From Bacteroidota bacterium (GTDB lineage Bacteria > Bacteroidota > Bacteroidia > Flavobacteriales > Weeksellaceae), in contig JAEXAR010000043.1 in NCBI GenBank assembly GCA_023394415.1, positions 62,001 to 126,000 on the forward strand: a stretch of DNA of 64,000 bases, written 5' to 3'. Position numbers and translations under genes: made by a program. Positions 45,060 through 52,721 of the stretch are shown in pieces (position 1 is the stretch's first letter; every line of letters starts with the position of its first letter). Below the pieces are notes generated by a model, which did no database searches, was not told the DNA's origin, and saw only the letters and a list, made by a program, of their open reading frames with translations.

Positions 45060-45070
45060 TTTCTGCTTTT
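45044..45070. terminator. Bidirectional terminator overlapping two converging stop codons
   Basis: AAAAGCAGAAA and TTTCTGCTTTT form an 11-bp perfect stem with loop ATTAA. It contains the AsmA-like stop codon (45057-45059) and reaches the stop codon of the opposing gene at 45069. Confidence 0.8.
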
Positions 45071-45419
45071 AATGATTGTCAAAATTATATTCATCTCTCT
45101 CTTCTACTGGTATATTTCTGATAAAATCATCAAAATCTTCTCCCGGATAATTACTTTCTGCGCCGTAAGAATCTATGATGAAGCCTTTGTTTCCTGCTGT
45201 ATCTTCTGCAACATACAGCACAGCGTTATCGTCAGGATTGCTGTCACCTTCAAAACGATAAGACCTTAAAATTTTCAATTCTTCAGGAGAGTAACTTTTA
45301 TCTCTGTCATTGTATTTCATCTCGCCGTTTTCATTCATTCTGAATTCAGCTGTAATGCCTCTCTCCGCAAGTTTAGACATTACCTGACTCATTGTGAGCA
45401 TTGGTTTTGGTTGATTCAT
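45069..45419 (-). CDS. Conserved hypothetical protein
   Basis: 116 residues, acidic and soluble. ILRSYRFEGDSNPDDNAVLYVAEDTAGNKGFIIDSYGAE recalls a family of small Bacteroidota proteins that databases often mislabel as phosphoribosylpyrophosphate synthetase; no such active site is present here. VMSKLAERGITAEFRMNENGEMKY opens the domain. The function is unknown. It has converging terminators with the AsmA-like gene and about 240 bp of non-coding DNA upstream. Confidence 0.72.
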   Translation of the reverse strand: MNQPKPMLTMSQVMSKLAERGITAEFRMNENGEMKYNDRDKSYSPEELKILRSYRFEGDSNPDDNAVLYVAEDTAGNKGFIIDSYGAESNYPGEDFDDFIRNIPVEERDEYNFDNH

Positions 45420-45619
45420 AATTCTATTATTTGTGGTTTATAAACAGGAAACAAATACTGTGCAATTATCATCGCATTTCACCTCTTTCATTACCATTAA
45501 TTTCTATTTAACTCAATTTAACATAATTTGGTTTCTAGTTTGATAATATTCTAAAATTCAACTCGTTTAATATTTATGCAACTCTAACTTAATAACGGTT
45601 ATTGTATATTCAAAGAATA

Positions 45620-45643
45620 AAAGCATCCTGTTTTGGATGCCTT
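45620..45643 (-). terminator. Terminator after the prolyl oligopeptidase
   Basis: On the minus strand AAGGCATCC pairs with GGATGCTTT (one G-U) around AAAACA, then TATT. It lies 17 nt after the stop codon. Confidence 0.7.
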
Positions 45644-45660
45644 CATTTTTATTTTTAAAA

Positions 45661-47772
45661 CTATTTCAAACTTCTCAATCCCATCTCGTAAAGGGTGAAA
45701 CTCATTTTATCAGCATTTTCGTTAATGAGCTGTTCTGTTGATTTTCCTGCACCGTGACCACCTTTGGTTTCAATTCTTAATAGTACAGGATTAGCACAGC
45801 TTTGTTTTTCCTGCAACTCCGCTCCAAATTTGAACGAGTGTGCTGGTACAACTCTGTCATCGTGGTCTCCTGTTGTTACCATTGTTGAAGGGTAGCAAAC
45901 TCCTTTTTTCACATTATGAACCGGAGAATAAGATTTCAGATAATCGAACATTTCTTTAGAATCTTCCGCTGTTCCATAATCATAACTCCAACCTGCGCCT
46001 GCGGTAAATTTGTTGTATCTCAACATATCTAAAACACCAACTGCCGGAAGTGCTACTTTAGCCAAATCCGGACGCATTGTCATTGTAGCACCCACCAAAA
46101 GACCACCGTTGGAACCTCCGGAAATCGCCATATACTGTGGTGATGTGTATCCGTTTTTCTGTAAATATTCTCCTGCAGCAATAAAGTCGTTGAACACGTT
46201 TTTCTTTTGCATTTTAGTTCCTGCATCGTGCCATTTTTTTCCATATTCTCCACCTCCTCTAATGTTTGGAACAGCGTAAACGCCACCATTTTCCATCCAA
46301 ATGGCATTCACTACAGAAAACCCCGGTTGTAAACTCACGTTGAAACCTCCGTAAGAATATAAAATTGTTGGATTTTTACCGTCTCTTTTCAAGCCTTTTT
46401 TATAGGAAATCATCATCGGTACTTTCGTTCCGTCTTTAGAAGTATAAAATACCTGTTCAGAAACATAGTTGTCTGGATTAAATTTTACTTTTGGCTTATA
46501 ATAAAGTTCTGATTTGCCTGTATCTACATTATATTTATAAATGGTTCCCGGCATAATGTAATTACTGAAAGAGTAGTAAAGGTCTTTCTCTTCTGCTTTG
46601 CCACCAAATCCACCTGCAGTTCCTTTTCCTGGAAGTACAATCTCGCGAACCAATTTCCCGTCGTAAGTCATTTGCTTTACATAGGATACAGCATCTTTCA
46701 TATATTTTGCAAAAATGTAACCTCCTCCAGTAGATACATTTAACACATTTTCCGTTTCCGGAATTACATCTGTCCAAACTGTTGGGTTGTTGATGTTCAT
46801 TTTTACCAATTTCTGATTTGGTGCGTTTTTATCAGTAACCATATAAATAACGTCACCTTTTGTATCAACTACATCAGTATTGTATTCGTAACCTTTTTGT
46901 ATAGGGATGAAATCTGTTTTGTTTTTTAAATCTTTAATATAAAGTTCATTGCCACTAGTTGCGTTTGAGGCACTTAAAACCAAAAATCTTTCATCATCCG
47001 TCAATCCTGCGCCAACATATCTTCTTTTAAAATTTTCTCCCCCGATAATTAGTTGATCTTCCTTTTGTGAAGTTCCCAATTTGTGGTAATAAACTTTATG
47101 CGTATCTGTTTTTGCTGAAAGCGCACTTCCTTCCGGCTTATCATAACTTGAATAATAGAACCCTTCATCTCCCTGCCAAGAAAGACCGCTAAATTTTACA
47201 TTCTCTATGGTAACATCAATTACCTTTTTAGTAGCAACATCTAAAACGATGATTTTATTCCAGTCGCTACCGCCTTCCGAAATTCTGTACGCTGCTAAAT
47301 TTCCTTTTTTGTTGAATGAAAGACCCGAAAGAGAAGTAGTACCATCACTTGAAAATTTATTTGGATCCAAGAAAACTTCTGTATTTCCGTTTTTATCTGT
47401 TCTATAAAGAACCGATTGTGCTTGCAAGCCATTATTTTTATAAAAATAGGTGTAATCTCCTTCTTTGAATGGGGATCCTAATTTTTCATAATTCCAGATG
47501 TTTTGCAATTGCTGACGAATGTTTTCGCGGAACGGAATTTTCTCCAAATAATCATTAGTAAAAGCAACCTGACGCTGTACCCAATCTTTGGTGTCTGTTG
47601 CCATATCATCTTCCAACCAGCGATATGGATCGGATACACTTTGTCCAAAATAAGTATCCGTATGATCTCCTTTCTTAGTTTCAGGATAAGTTAAATTTTT
47701 GTTCATTGTTTGGCTTGCACAGGAAGCGAGAAACAAGACTCCTGCGGAAATAATAAGTGATTTGATTTTCAT
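45661..47772 (-). CDS. Prolyl oligopeptidase family serine peptidase (S9A), predicted lipoprotein
   Basis: 703 residues. A lipoprotein signal (MKIKSLIISAGVLFLASCAS) precedes a seven-bladed propeller opening YPETKKGDHTDTYFGQSVSDPYRWLEDD and a C-terminal hydrolase domain. The catalytic Ser lies in AISGGSNGGLLVGATM near residue 553, the Asp in TTGDHDDRVVPAHS and the His in TKGGHGAGKS. It cleaves short peptides after proline. The lipid signal places it in the periplasm or outer membrane, unlike the cytosolic eukaryotic enzyme. A TATTTTTG element (47790-47797) lies upstream, and the gene stands alone. Confidence 0.94.
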   Translation of the reverse strand: MKIKSLIISAGVLFLASCASQTMNKNLTYPETKKGDHTDTYFGQSVSDPYRWLEDDMATDTKDWVQRQVAFTNDYLEKIPFRENIRQQLQNIWNYEKLGSPFKEGDYTYFYKNNGLQAQSVLYRTDKNGNTEVFLDPNKFSSDGTTSLSGLSFNKKGNLAAYRISEGGSDWNKIIVLDVATKKVIDVTIENVKFSGLSWQGDEGFYYSSYDKPEGSALSAKTDTHKVYYHKLGTSQKEDQLIIGGENFKRRYVGAGLTDDERFLVLSASNATSGNELYIKDLKNKTDFIPIQKGYEYNTDVVDTKGDVIYMVTDKNAPNQKLVKMNINNPTVWTDVIPETENVLNVSTGGGYIFAKYMKDAVSYVKQMTYDGKLVREIVLPGKGTAGGFGGKAEEKDLYYSFSNYIMPGTIYKYNVDTGKSELYYKPKVKFNPDNYVSEQVFYTSKDGTKVPMMISYKKGLKRDGKNPTILYSYGGFNVSLQPGFSVVNAIWMENGGVYAVPNIRGGGEYGKKWHDAGTKMQKKNVFNDFIAAGEYLQKNGYTSPQYMAISGGSNGGLLVGATMTMRPDLAKVALPAVGVLDMLRYNKFTAGAGWSYDYGTAEDSKEMFDYLKSYSPVHNVKKGVCYPSTMVTTGDHDDRVVPAHSFKFGAELQEKQSCANPVLLRIETKGGHGAGKSTEQLINENADKMSFTLYEMGLRSLK

Positions 47773-47877
47773 TTTTCTATTGATTTCATCAAAAATAAGG
47801 ATTTTTTAAAAATTTAAAACTAATGGCTACCTAAACGGAACATAATTTGATTGTAAAATCCAACAAAATAAATCTTT

Positions 47878-48069
47878 ATGAAAAAAGAAACAGGAGTTTT
47901 AGTAGCAGGAGCATTCGGATTGCTGACAGTAGTTGGGTTATTTATGCTGAAAAGAATCTTGAGTAACAATAAGTATCACTCTGAATATCGAGACTATCAT
48001 CGTCATTTTTGTAAAAAAAATCAGAAAAGTGAAGAACATCACGGCGTTGAATATCTTTCAATGATATAA
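47878..48069 (+). CDS. Small single-helix membrane protein
   Basis: 63 residues: MKKETGVLVAGAFGLLTVVGLFMLKRIL is one membrane helix, followed by a His/Lys/Glu-rich tail (NKYHSEYRDYHRHFCKKNQ). I do not recognise a family. Support for it being real comes from the typical start, the clear helix, and its own terminator. It is divergent from the prolyl oligopeptidase gene. Confidence 0.6.
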   Translation: MKKETGVLVAGAFGLLTVVGLFMLKRILSNNKYHSEYRDYHRHFCKKNQKSEEHHGVEYLSMI

Positions 48070-48079
48070 TTTAAACAAA

Positions 48080-48108
48080 AAACCAACGAATAATTCGGTG
48101 GTTTTTTT
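48080..48108 (+). terminator. Terminator after the small membrane protein
   Basis: AAACCAACGAA and TTCGGTGGTTT pair with one mismatch around TAA and are followed by four more T residues. Confidence 0.7.
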
Positions 48109-48124
48109 AACTTTTTATTTTTTC

Positions 48125-48673
48125 CTAGAGACCATAAACAATTCCTACATTCGGAATGAAACCTCCTCCAAAAATTGATTTATCCCGGTTGTACAAAACA
48201 TTATACATTCCTCCCATTTGCAAATAAACCCTGTCTCCCAATTTCTGCATATAGCCTCCGCCTAAATAAAGAGCAGCTTCATTGCCACTATATTTCATAT
48301 CGTTAACTTTATCTTTTTGAGAATAAAAATATTCCTGAAACATGCCGCTCAAATAAAAACTTCTTCCAAAATAATAATTGGCAAAGGGACCAACACCAAA
48401 CGTTGTTGAAGAATAATATTTAGAGTTTTGCCAATTTAAATTAGAAGCCAATCCCAGCTCAAAATTTTCAGTGACTTTATACCCAACTCTCGGGGTAATG
48501 TAAATCGCAATTCCGCCACCGTTTCCAAACGCTCCGCCTAAACCTGCGTAACCACCTAAAGTCCATTTAGAGTTTTCTCCGCCGATATTTGCAGAAGGCA
48601 TGCGCGTCCCAATTTGTGCAAAACCTGTTGTAAATAAAGAAATTGCAATAAGAAATAAAAGTTTTTTCATCAT
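48125..48673 (-). CDS. Outer-membrane beta-barrel protein
   Basis: 182 residues with a signal peptide (MKKLLFLIAISLFTTGFAQ). The rest alternates aromatic and small residues in short strands (TLGGYAGLGGAFGNGGGIAIYI, NYYFGRSFYLSGMFQEYFY), consistent with an eight-stranded barrel of the OmpW/OmpA-like type. The function is unknown. Two adjacent ATG codons (48673 and 48670) could start it; the shorter gives the cleaner signal peptide. It stands alone and is divergent from mnmA. Confidence 0.75.
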   Translation of the reverse strand: MMKKLLFLIAISLFTTGFAQIGTRMPSANIGGENSKWTLGGYAGLGGAFGNGGGIAIYITPRVGYKVTENFELGLASNLNWQNSKYYSSTTFGVGPFANYYFGRSFYLSGMFQEYFYSQKDKVNDMKYSGNEAALYLGGGYMQKLGDRVYLQMGGMYNVLYNRDKSIFGGGFIPNVGIVYGL

Positions 48674-48771
48674 TAAATTTTTATGAATGTTTTAGCAGCG
48701 AATTTTGTACCACTTTGAAAATAAATTTATCCACTTAAAAAAATGGACAAATCGAAAAAAAATTTTATACG

Positions 48772-48779
48772 TAATTTTG
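48772..48779 (+). promoter_or_regulatory. Possible -7 element of mnmA
   Basis: TAATTTTG fits TAnnTTTG, 39 nt before ATG 48819. No TTG at the standard distance. Confidence 0.35.
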
Positions 48780-48818
48780 CAGCGCAAAACTTTCCCTTAA
48801 CGAAAGCGTAGCGATTTT

Positions 48819-50006
48819 ATGAAAATAGTAGTAGGTTTATCCGGAGGTGTTGATTCCAGCGTTGCAGCGTATCTTTTGCAGCAGCAAGGTCACGAAGTTA
48901 TTGGACTTTTTATGAGAAATTGGAACGATGCTTCCGTCACTTTGGAGGATGAATGTCCTTGGATTGAAGACAGTAATGATGCATTAATGGTTGCCCAAAA
49001 ATTGGGAATTCCTTTCCAAGTCATTGATATGAGCGAACTTTACAAAGAACGTATTGTCGATTATATGTTCGCCGAATATGAAAAAGGAAGAACGCCAAAT
49101 CCCGACGTTTTATGCAACCGAGAAGTCAAGTTCGATATTTTTCTAAAAACAGCCTTATCACTTGGTGCAGAGAAAGTTGCAACCGGACATTATACTCGTG
49201 TTACCTCAACTTTTGATGAAAACGGAAAAGAAATTTTTCATCTTTTAGCCGGAAAAGACAACAATAAAGACCAATCTTATTTTTTATGTCAATTAAATCA
49301 GGAGCAGCTTTCAAAAGCGTTGTTTCCGATTGGTGAATTGACGAAACCTGAGGTTCGCGAAATCGCAAAACAAGCAGATTTGGTGACGGCAGAAAAGAAA
49401 GATTCTCAAGGTTTGTGCTTCATCGGAAAAGTAAGTTTACCAGAATTTCTTAAACAGCAACTTCAGCCAAAAGAAGGCGAAATTGTAGAAATCTTCAATG
49501 ATTTTCCGGAATTTTCTAAAGAAAAGCCCCATTTTTCATCAAAATTAGAGGAGTTGGAATTTCTTTCCCAAAAAATAAATTACCAAAAATCCGATGGAAA
49601 AGTAATTGGCAAACATCAAGGCGCTCATTATTACACGATTGGACAAAGCAAAGGTTTAGGAATTGGCGGACACAAAGAAAGTTGCTTCATCATTTCCAGA
49701 GATATGGAACATAATATTTTGTTTGTTGGCGAAGGAAAAAACTTTCCCGGACTTTTCAGAAAAGCATTGAAAATTGACAATTCTGAAGTTCATTGGATAA
49801 GAGAAGATTTACGTCTTAAAAACGGCGAATCTATGGAAGTTATGACGAGAATTCGTTACCGACAGCCGTTGGAAAAAGCCACGCTATATCAGTTTGAAGA
49901 AGGGTTTTTCATAGAGTTTGAAAATCCGCAATCGGCGATTGCAGAAGGACAGTTTGCGAGTTGGTATTTGGACGAGGAATGTTTGGGAAGTGGAGTTATC
50001 TCTTAA
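48819..50006 (+). CDS. mnmA: tRNA-specific 2-thiouridylase MnmA
   Basis: 395 residues. It places sulfur on uridine 34 of Lys, Glu and Gln tRNAs. The PP-loop is GLSGGVDSSVAAYLL at residues 6-20. The two catalytic cysteines are in NPDVLCNREVKF (near 98) and SQGLCFIGKV (near 200). KDNNKDQSYFLCQLNQ and KHQGAHYYTIGQSKGLGIGG are family motifs. Between the two halves is a slightly enlarged segment (FPEFSKEKPHFSSKLEELEF). It is convergent with the LytTR regulator, with an inverted repeat in the gap. Confidence 0.96.
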   Translation: MKIVVGLSGGVDSSVAAYLLQQQGHEVIGLFMRNWNDASVTLEDECPWIEDSNDALMVAQKLGIPFQVIDMSELYKERIVDYMFAEYEKGRTPNPDVLCNREVKFDIFLKTALSLGAEKVATGHYTRVTSTFDENGKEIFHLLAGKDNNKDQSYFLCQLNQEQLSKALFPIGELTKPEVREIAKQADLVTAEKKDSQGLCFIGKVSLPEFLKQQLQPKEGEIVEIFNDFPEFSKEKPHFSSKLEELEFLSQKINYQKSDGKVIGKHQGAHYYTIGQSKGLGIGGHKESCFIISRDMEHNILFVGEGKNFPGLFRKALKIDNSEVHWIREDLRLKNGESMEVMTRIRYRQPLEKATLYQFEEGFFIEFENPQSAIAEGQFASWYLDEECLGSGVIS

Positions 50007-50011
50007 TTTTT

Positions 50012-50121
50012 CTCACAGATTTCACAGATTAGCACAGGTTTTTTGTTTATTATTTTACAGATATTTATTTTTGAATAGTCCTATCCTAAATGATCTGTGT
50101 AAATTCGTGAAATCTGTGCGA
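50012..50121. repeat. Long imperfect inverted repeat between mnmA and the LytTR regulator
   Basis: The left arm CTCACAGATTTCACAGATTA (from 50012) faces the right arm, whose reverse complement reads CGCACAGATTTCACGAATTT. The arms are about 27 nt with some mismatches and a ~53-nt centre. It may act as a terminator for both converging genes. The same CACAGATT words occur at 32810-32868. Confidence 0.6.
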
Positions 50122-50122
50122 A

Positions 50123-50863
50123 CTATTTCGACAACCAATCCTTAAAATCCTTCACTCTTTCGCGGCTTACAGAAATTTCCTCGTTTGGTTGATACTGCAT
50201 TTCTACCTTGTAGTAAGGAGAAGTGTGAATGGTTTTGATGAAATTCAAATTGATGATAAACTGTCGGTTCACACGGAAAAACTTGTTTTCATCTAAAGTT
50301 TCTTGTAATTCGTCTAAAGTAAAATCTGTCGGAAAACTGCGTTCGGAAGTTTGGGCATACACAATTTTGTTTTCAGAATAAAAACACGAAACCTCATCTA
50401 TCTGAATGATTTTTAAATTATAACCAATTTTCGCAACAATTCGTGAAATTTTTGGCGTTTCATTTTTAATTAATTCTTTGAAATCCAATTCGTTGTAACG
50501 TTGTTCTTGTGGTAAGAACGATTTGTATTTTTCGATGGCTTTTTGTAAGTCTTCATCTAAAATTGGCTTCAAAAGATAATCAATAGAATTCATTTTGAAT
50601 GCTTTCAAAGTATAGTTATCAAAAGCTGTGGTATAAATGATGAAGCTTTTGGTCGGAACTTTTTCAAAAATATCGAAAGACAAACCGTCCCCGAGAACAA
50701 TATCTGAGAAAATCAAATCCGGATGTTCATTATTTTGAAAATAATCAATGCCTTCTTCCACGGAATGAATCATCGCAACCAATTCTAAATCAGAGAATTG
50801 CTCTAACTGTCGCGCTAATTTTCTTGCTGACGGTTTTTCGTCTTCTATGATGAGTACTTTCAT
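50123..50863 (-). CDS. LytTR family response regulator
   Basis: 246 residues. The receiver domain has MKVLIIEDEKPSARKLARQL, the phosphorylatable Asp54 in LIFSDIVLGDG, the Thr in YTTAFDNYTLKAF and the Lys in SIDYLLKPI. The DNA-binding LytTR domain follows (ISRIVAKIGYNLKIIQIDEVSCFYSENKIVYAQT, FRVNRQFIINLNFIKTI). LytTR proteins bind paired direct repeats. It lies at the end of the 2TM/kinase operon, after a 134-bp repeat-filled gap. Likely partner: the kinase at 52722-54065. Likely targets: the three repeat-bearing promoters at 54.4, 55.9 and 58.3 kb. Confidence 0.93.
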   Translation of the reverse strand: MKVLIIEDEKPSARKLARQLEQFSDLELVAMIHSVEEGIDYFQNNEHPDLIFSDIVLGDGLSFDIFEKVPTKSFIIYTTAFDNYTLKAFKMNSIDYLLKPILDEDLQKAIEKYKSFLPQEQRYNELDFKELIKNETPKISRIVAKIGYNLKIIQIDEVSCFYSENKIVYAQTSERSFPTDFTLDELQETLDENKFFRVNRQFIINLNFIKTIHTSPYYKVEMQYQPNEEISVSRERVKDFKDWLSK

Positions 50864-50868
50864 TTTGG

Positions 50869-50991
50869 TTATCCGTTGCTGGTTATTGTTTGTCGGTTGT
50901 CGGTTATTAGTTATTGTTTTAGTGAATTAGTAAATTGTTTTACTGCTAGATTGCTACATTGTTACATTGTTACATTGCTACATTGTTACAT
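50869..50991. repeat. Heptamer and octamer tandem repeats upstream of the LytTR gene
   Basis: Heptamers TTATCCG, TTGCTGG, TTATTGT, TTGTCGG, TTGTCGG, TTATTAG, TTATTGT (50869-50917). Then octamers TGCTAGAT, TGCTACAT, TGTTACAT, TGTTACAT, TGCTACAT, TGTTACAT (50944-50991). Confidence 0.85.
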
Positions 50992-50997
50992 TTAAAA

Positions 50998-51288
50998 TCA
51001 AGAACGCTTATTTTTCTCCATAATTTCTCGGATTTTTCGTTCTTCCCAATCTCTTCCTAAAATAAAACTAGGCAAAAATACCGAAAGTCCGTGAACGGCG
51101 AGACCAAATCCCCAAAGTCCAATTCCCCAATCCTTAATATCAAAGTTTCCGGTTTTTTGAAATTTTAAAAATAAAATGAGAGCGTTTACTAAAACGTAAA
51201 CCAAGGCGTGAATGTAAAATCCTTTGATGTCTTTTACACGTTTTTTTGCTCTTTCGTAAGCAATTTGTTTATCTAAATTCGGTTCCAT
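50998..51288 (-). CDS. 2TM domain protein (copy 1)
   Basis: 96 residues: YERAKKRVKDIKGFYIHALVYVLVN leads into helix 1, GLWGFGLAVHGLSVFLPSF is helix 2, and LGRDWEERKIREIMEKNKRS closes the 2TM module. The domain has two helices with cytoplasmic ends and unknown function, and is often tied to LytS/LytTR systems in Bacteroidota. I start at ATG 51288; 16 extra upstream residues in frame come from the tail of the preceding gene. Its ATG overlaps the stop codon of copy 2 by one base, so translation is coupled. Confidence 0.85.
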   Translation of the reverse strand: MEPNLDKQIAYERAKKRVKDIKGFYIHALVYVLVNALILFLKFQKTGNFDIKDWGIGLWGFGLAVHGLSVFLPSFILGRDWEERKIREIMEKNKRS

Positions 51289-51578
51289 TAATTTTCTTTT
51301 TTGCTCATTATTTCTTTGATTTTGTTTTCTTCCCAATCTTTACTCAGAATGAAATTGGGTATATAGACTTTTAGAAAATGAAAAATTAAAAACACTCCCC
51401 AAACTATAAGTGTTAAAAACTGACTAATTCTTATATGGTTATCTCCTTTCAATCTAATGAAGATTATCATTAAATTAACGAGCACAAAAACCAAAAGGTG
51501 AATGTAGAATCCTTTGATGTCTTTTACGCGTTTTTTTGCTCTTTCGTATGCGATTTGTTTATCTAGATTAGGTTCCAT
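51288..51578 (-). CDS. 2TM domain protein (copy 2)
   Basis: 96 residues. The first 25 residues are nearly identical to those of copy 1 (MEPNLDKQIAYERAKKRVKD), as is the end (LSKDWEENKIKEIM), but the second helix differs, so this is a recent tandem duplicate that has diverged in the membrane part. It overlaps copy 1 by one base and lies just after the frameshifted GNAT gene. Confidence 0.85.
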   Translation of the reverse strand: MEPNLDKQIAYERAKKRVKDIKGFYIHLLVFVLVNLMIIFIRLKGDNHIRISQFLTLIVWGVFLIFHFLKVYIPNFILSKDWEENKIKEIMSKKEN

Positions 51579-51580
51579 AA

Positions 51581-52017
51581 TTATTGTTTTTTCCAGTCTT
51601 GTTGCGTCAATTCAAATTTAATTTCGTTATTGTCTAAAATTCCGACTTTCTTCCATCCTAAAAATTCATAGAACTTTTCCGCTCTTGTATTTTGCGCGGT
51701 TGAAAGCCACAATTTTTCATTATTATCTTTAAAATACCAATCATCATCGTTTGATGCAATTGTTTTCCTATGCCTTTTTTCTCGAATTCGGGATTTACAA
51801 ACAGTGCCCAAATATTTTTATTCTCCAAATCAATGGTTGCAAATCCGAGAATTATATGTTGTTCTTCTGCAATCCAAGTTTTGCCTTTTTTATCTATAAA
51901 ATTGATGTAATCTTCTTCCGAAATCAGGTTTGGATTGGAAAGTTGGTTTTCTTTTACAGACATTCTAATAAAGTGCATTTCTTTGATGTGCCTGATTTCT
52001 GCTTCTTTAATTTGCAT
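51581..52017 (-). pseudogene. Frameshifted GNAT acetyltransferase gene
   Basis: The upstream frame gives MQIKEAEIRHIKEMHFIRMS through IWALFVNPEFEKKGIGKQLHQTMM, which contains the acetyl-CoA loop (GIGKQLH). It then runs out of the family pattern, while a second frame supplies DWYFKDNNEKLWLSTAQNTRAEKFYEFLGWKKVG and the C-terminus. Joining them gives one ~145-residue GNAT protein. The shift maps to the ATGATGATT tract around 51741-51750 and would be repaired by one extra base. It could be a true mutation or an assembly error. It is embedded in the 2TM operon, its 5' end overlapping copy 3 by 11 bp. Confidence 0.8.
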
Positions 52018-52312
52018 CAGAAATTCTGTTTTTCTTCATCAATTCATTCACTTTTTTCTTTTCCCATTGATGAAAATACGGAACGAAAAGATAAATTCCA
52101 TAAAGAACTAAAACCATTCCTTGAAGCCAAAAGAAAAAATCTTTGTGGACAATCGTAAAACCAAAATTAAGATGCTTATAATCAATAATTTCTAATTGAA
52201 ACATTGAAACCAGAATTAAAAAACCGACCGAAAACAAAAGGTAGTTTTTTCTTTCCTTGAATAACTTTTGGGCTTCTTGATATTGAATATTTTTGTGATA
52301 TGTATTTTTCAT
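52007..52312 (-). CDS. 2TM domain protein (copy 3)
   Basis: 101 residues: IQYQEAQKLFKERKNYLLFSVGFLILVSMF, a second helix FFWLQGMVLVLYGIYLFVPYF and HQWEKKKVNELMKKN. The most divergent of the set; the RVKDIK motif is replaced. It overlaps the GNAT gene by 11 bp and starts 4 nt after copy 4. Confidence 0.8.
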   Translation of the reverse strand: MKNTYHKNIQYQEAQKLFKERKNYLLFSVGFLILVSMFQLEIIDYKHLNFGFTIVHKDFFFWLQGMVLVLYGIYLFVPYFHQWEKKKVNELMKKNRISDAN

Positions 52313-52316
52313 CTGA

Positions 52317-52610
52317 TTATTGTTTTTTGTATTTATTCATCAATTCTTTGGTTTTTCTTTCTTCCCAATTGTGAAAATACGGGACGAACATATAAATTCC
52401 CAAGCCAATGAGAAAAATTGCCCAAAGTAAAACCATCCAAGTAATATATTCTTTTGATAAGTTCATTAAATTCCCATCATAATTTCGGTACAGTAAAAAT
52501 CCTCCGACAAGAAAGAATCCCGTTACCAAATAATAATACGTTTTGATATCTTTTACTCTTTTTTGTGCCTTTTTGTAAGCAATTTCGCTGTTTTTATCTT
52601 GATTTTCCAT
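52317..52610 (-). CDS. 2TM domain protein (copy 4)
   Basis: 97 residues: IAYKKAQKRVKDIKTYYYLVTGFFLVGGFLL, second helix MVLLWAIFLIGLGIYMFVPYF, and HNWEERKTKELMNKYKKQ. The VPYFHNWE motif groups it with copy 3. A clean heptamer repeat lies between it and the kinase gene. Confidence 0.85.
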   Translation of the reverse strand: MENQDKNSEIAYKKAQKRVKDIKTYYYLVTGFFLVGGFLLYRNYDGNLMNLSKEYITWMVLLWAIFLIGLGIYMFVPYFHNWEERKTKELMNKYKKQ

Positions 52611-52616
52611 TTTTTG

Positions 52617-52665
52617 TTGTCGGTTGTTGGTTAATGGTTGTCGGTTATCAGTTAATGGTTATCGG
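52617..52665. repeat. Seven-unit heptamer tandem repeat
   Basis: Exactly seven units without a break: TTGTCGG, TTGTTGG, TTAATGG, TTGTCGG, TTATCAG, TTAATGG, TTATCGG. It lies between copy 4 and the kinase gene. Confidence 0.88.
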
Positions 52666-52721
52666 TATTATTAATTATTTTATAATTTAGAATTTAGAAT
52701 CTAAAATTTATAATTTCTAAA

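Noticed and set aside
50869..50991. Short tandem repeats considered as a CRISPR array
   Set aside because: Units are 7-8 nt in direct contact without spacers, and no cas genes are in the window.
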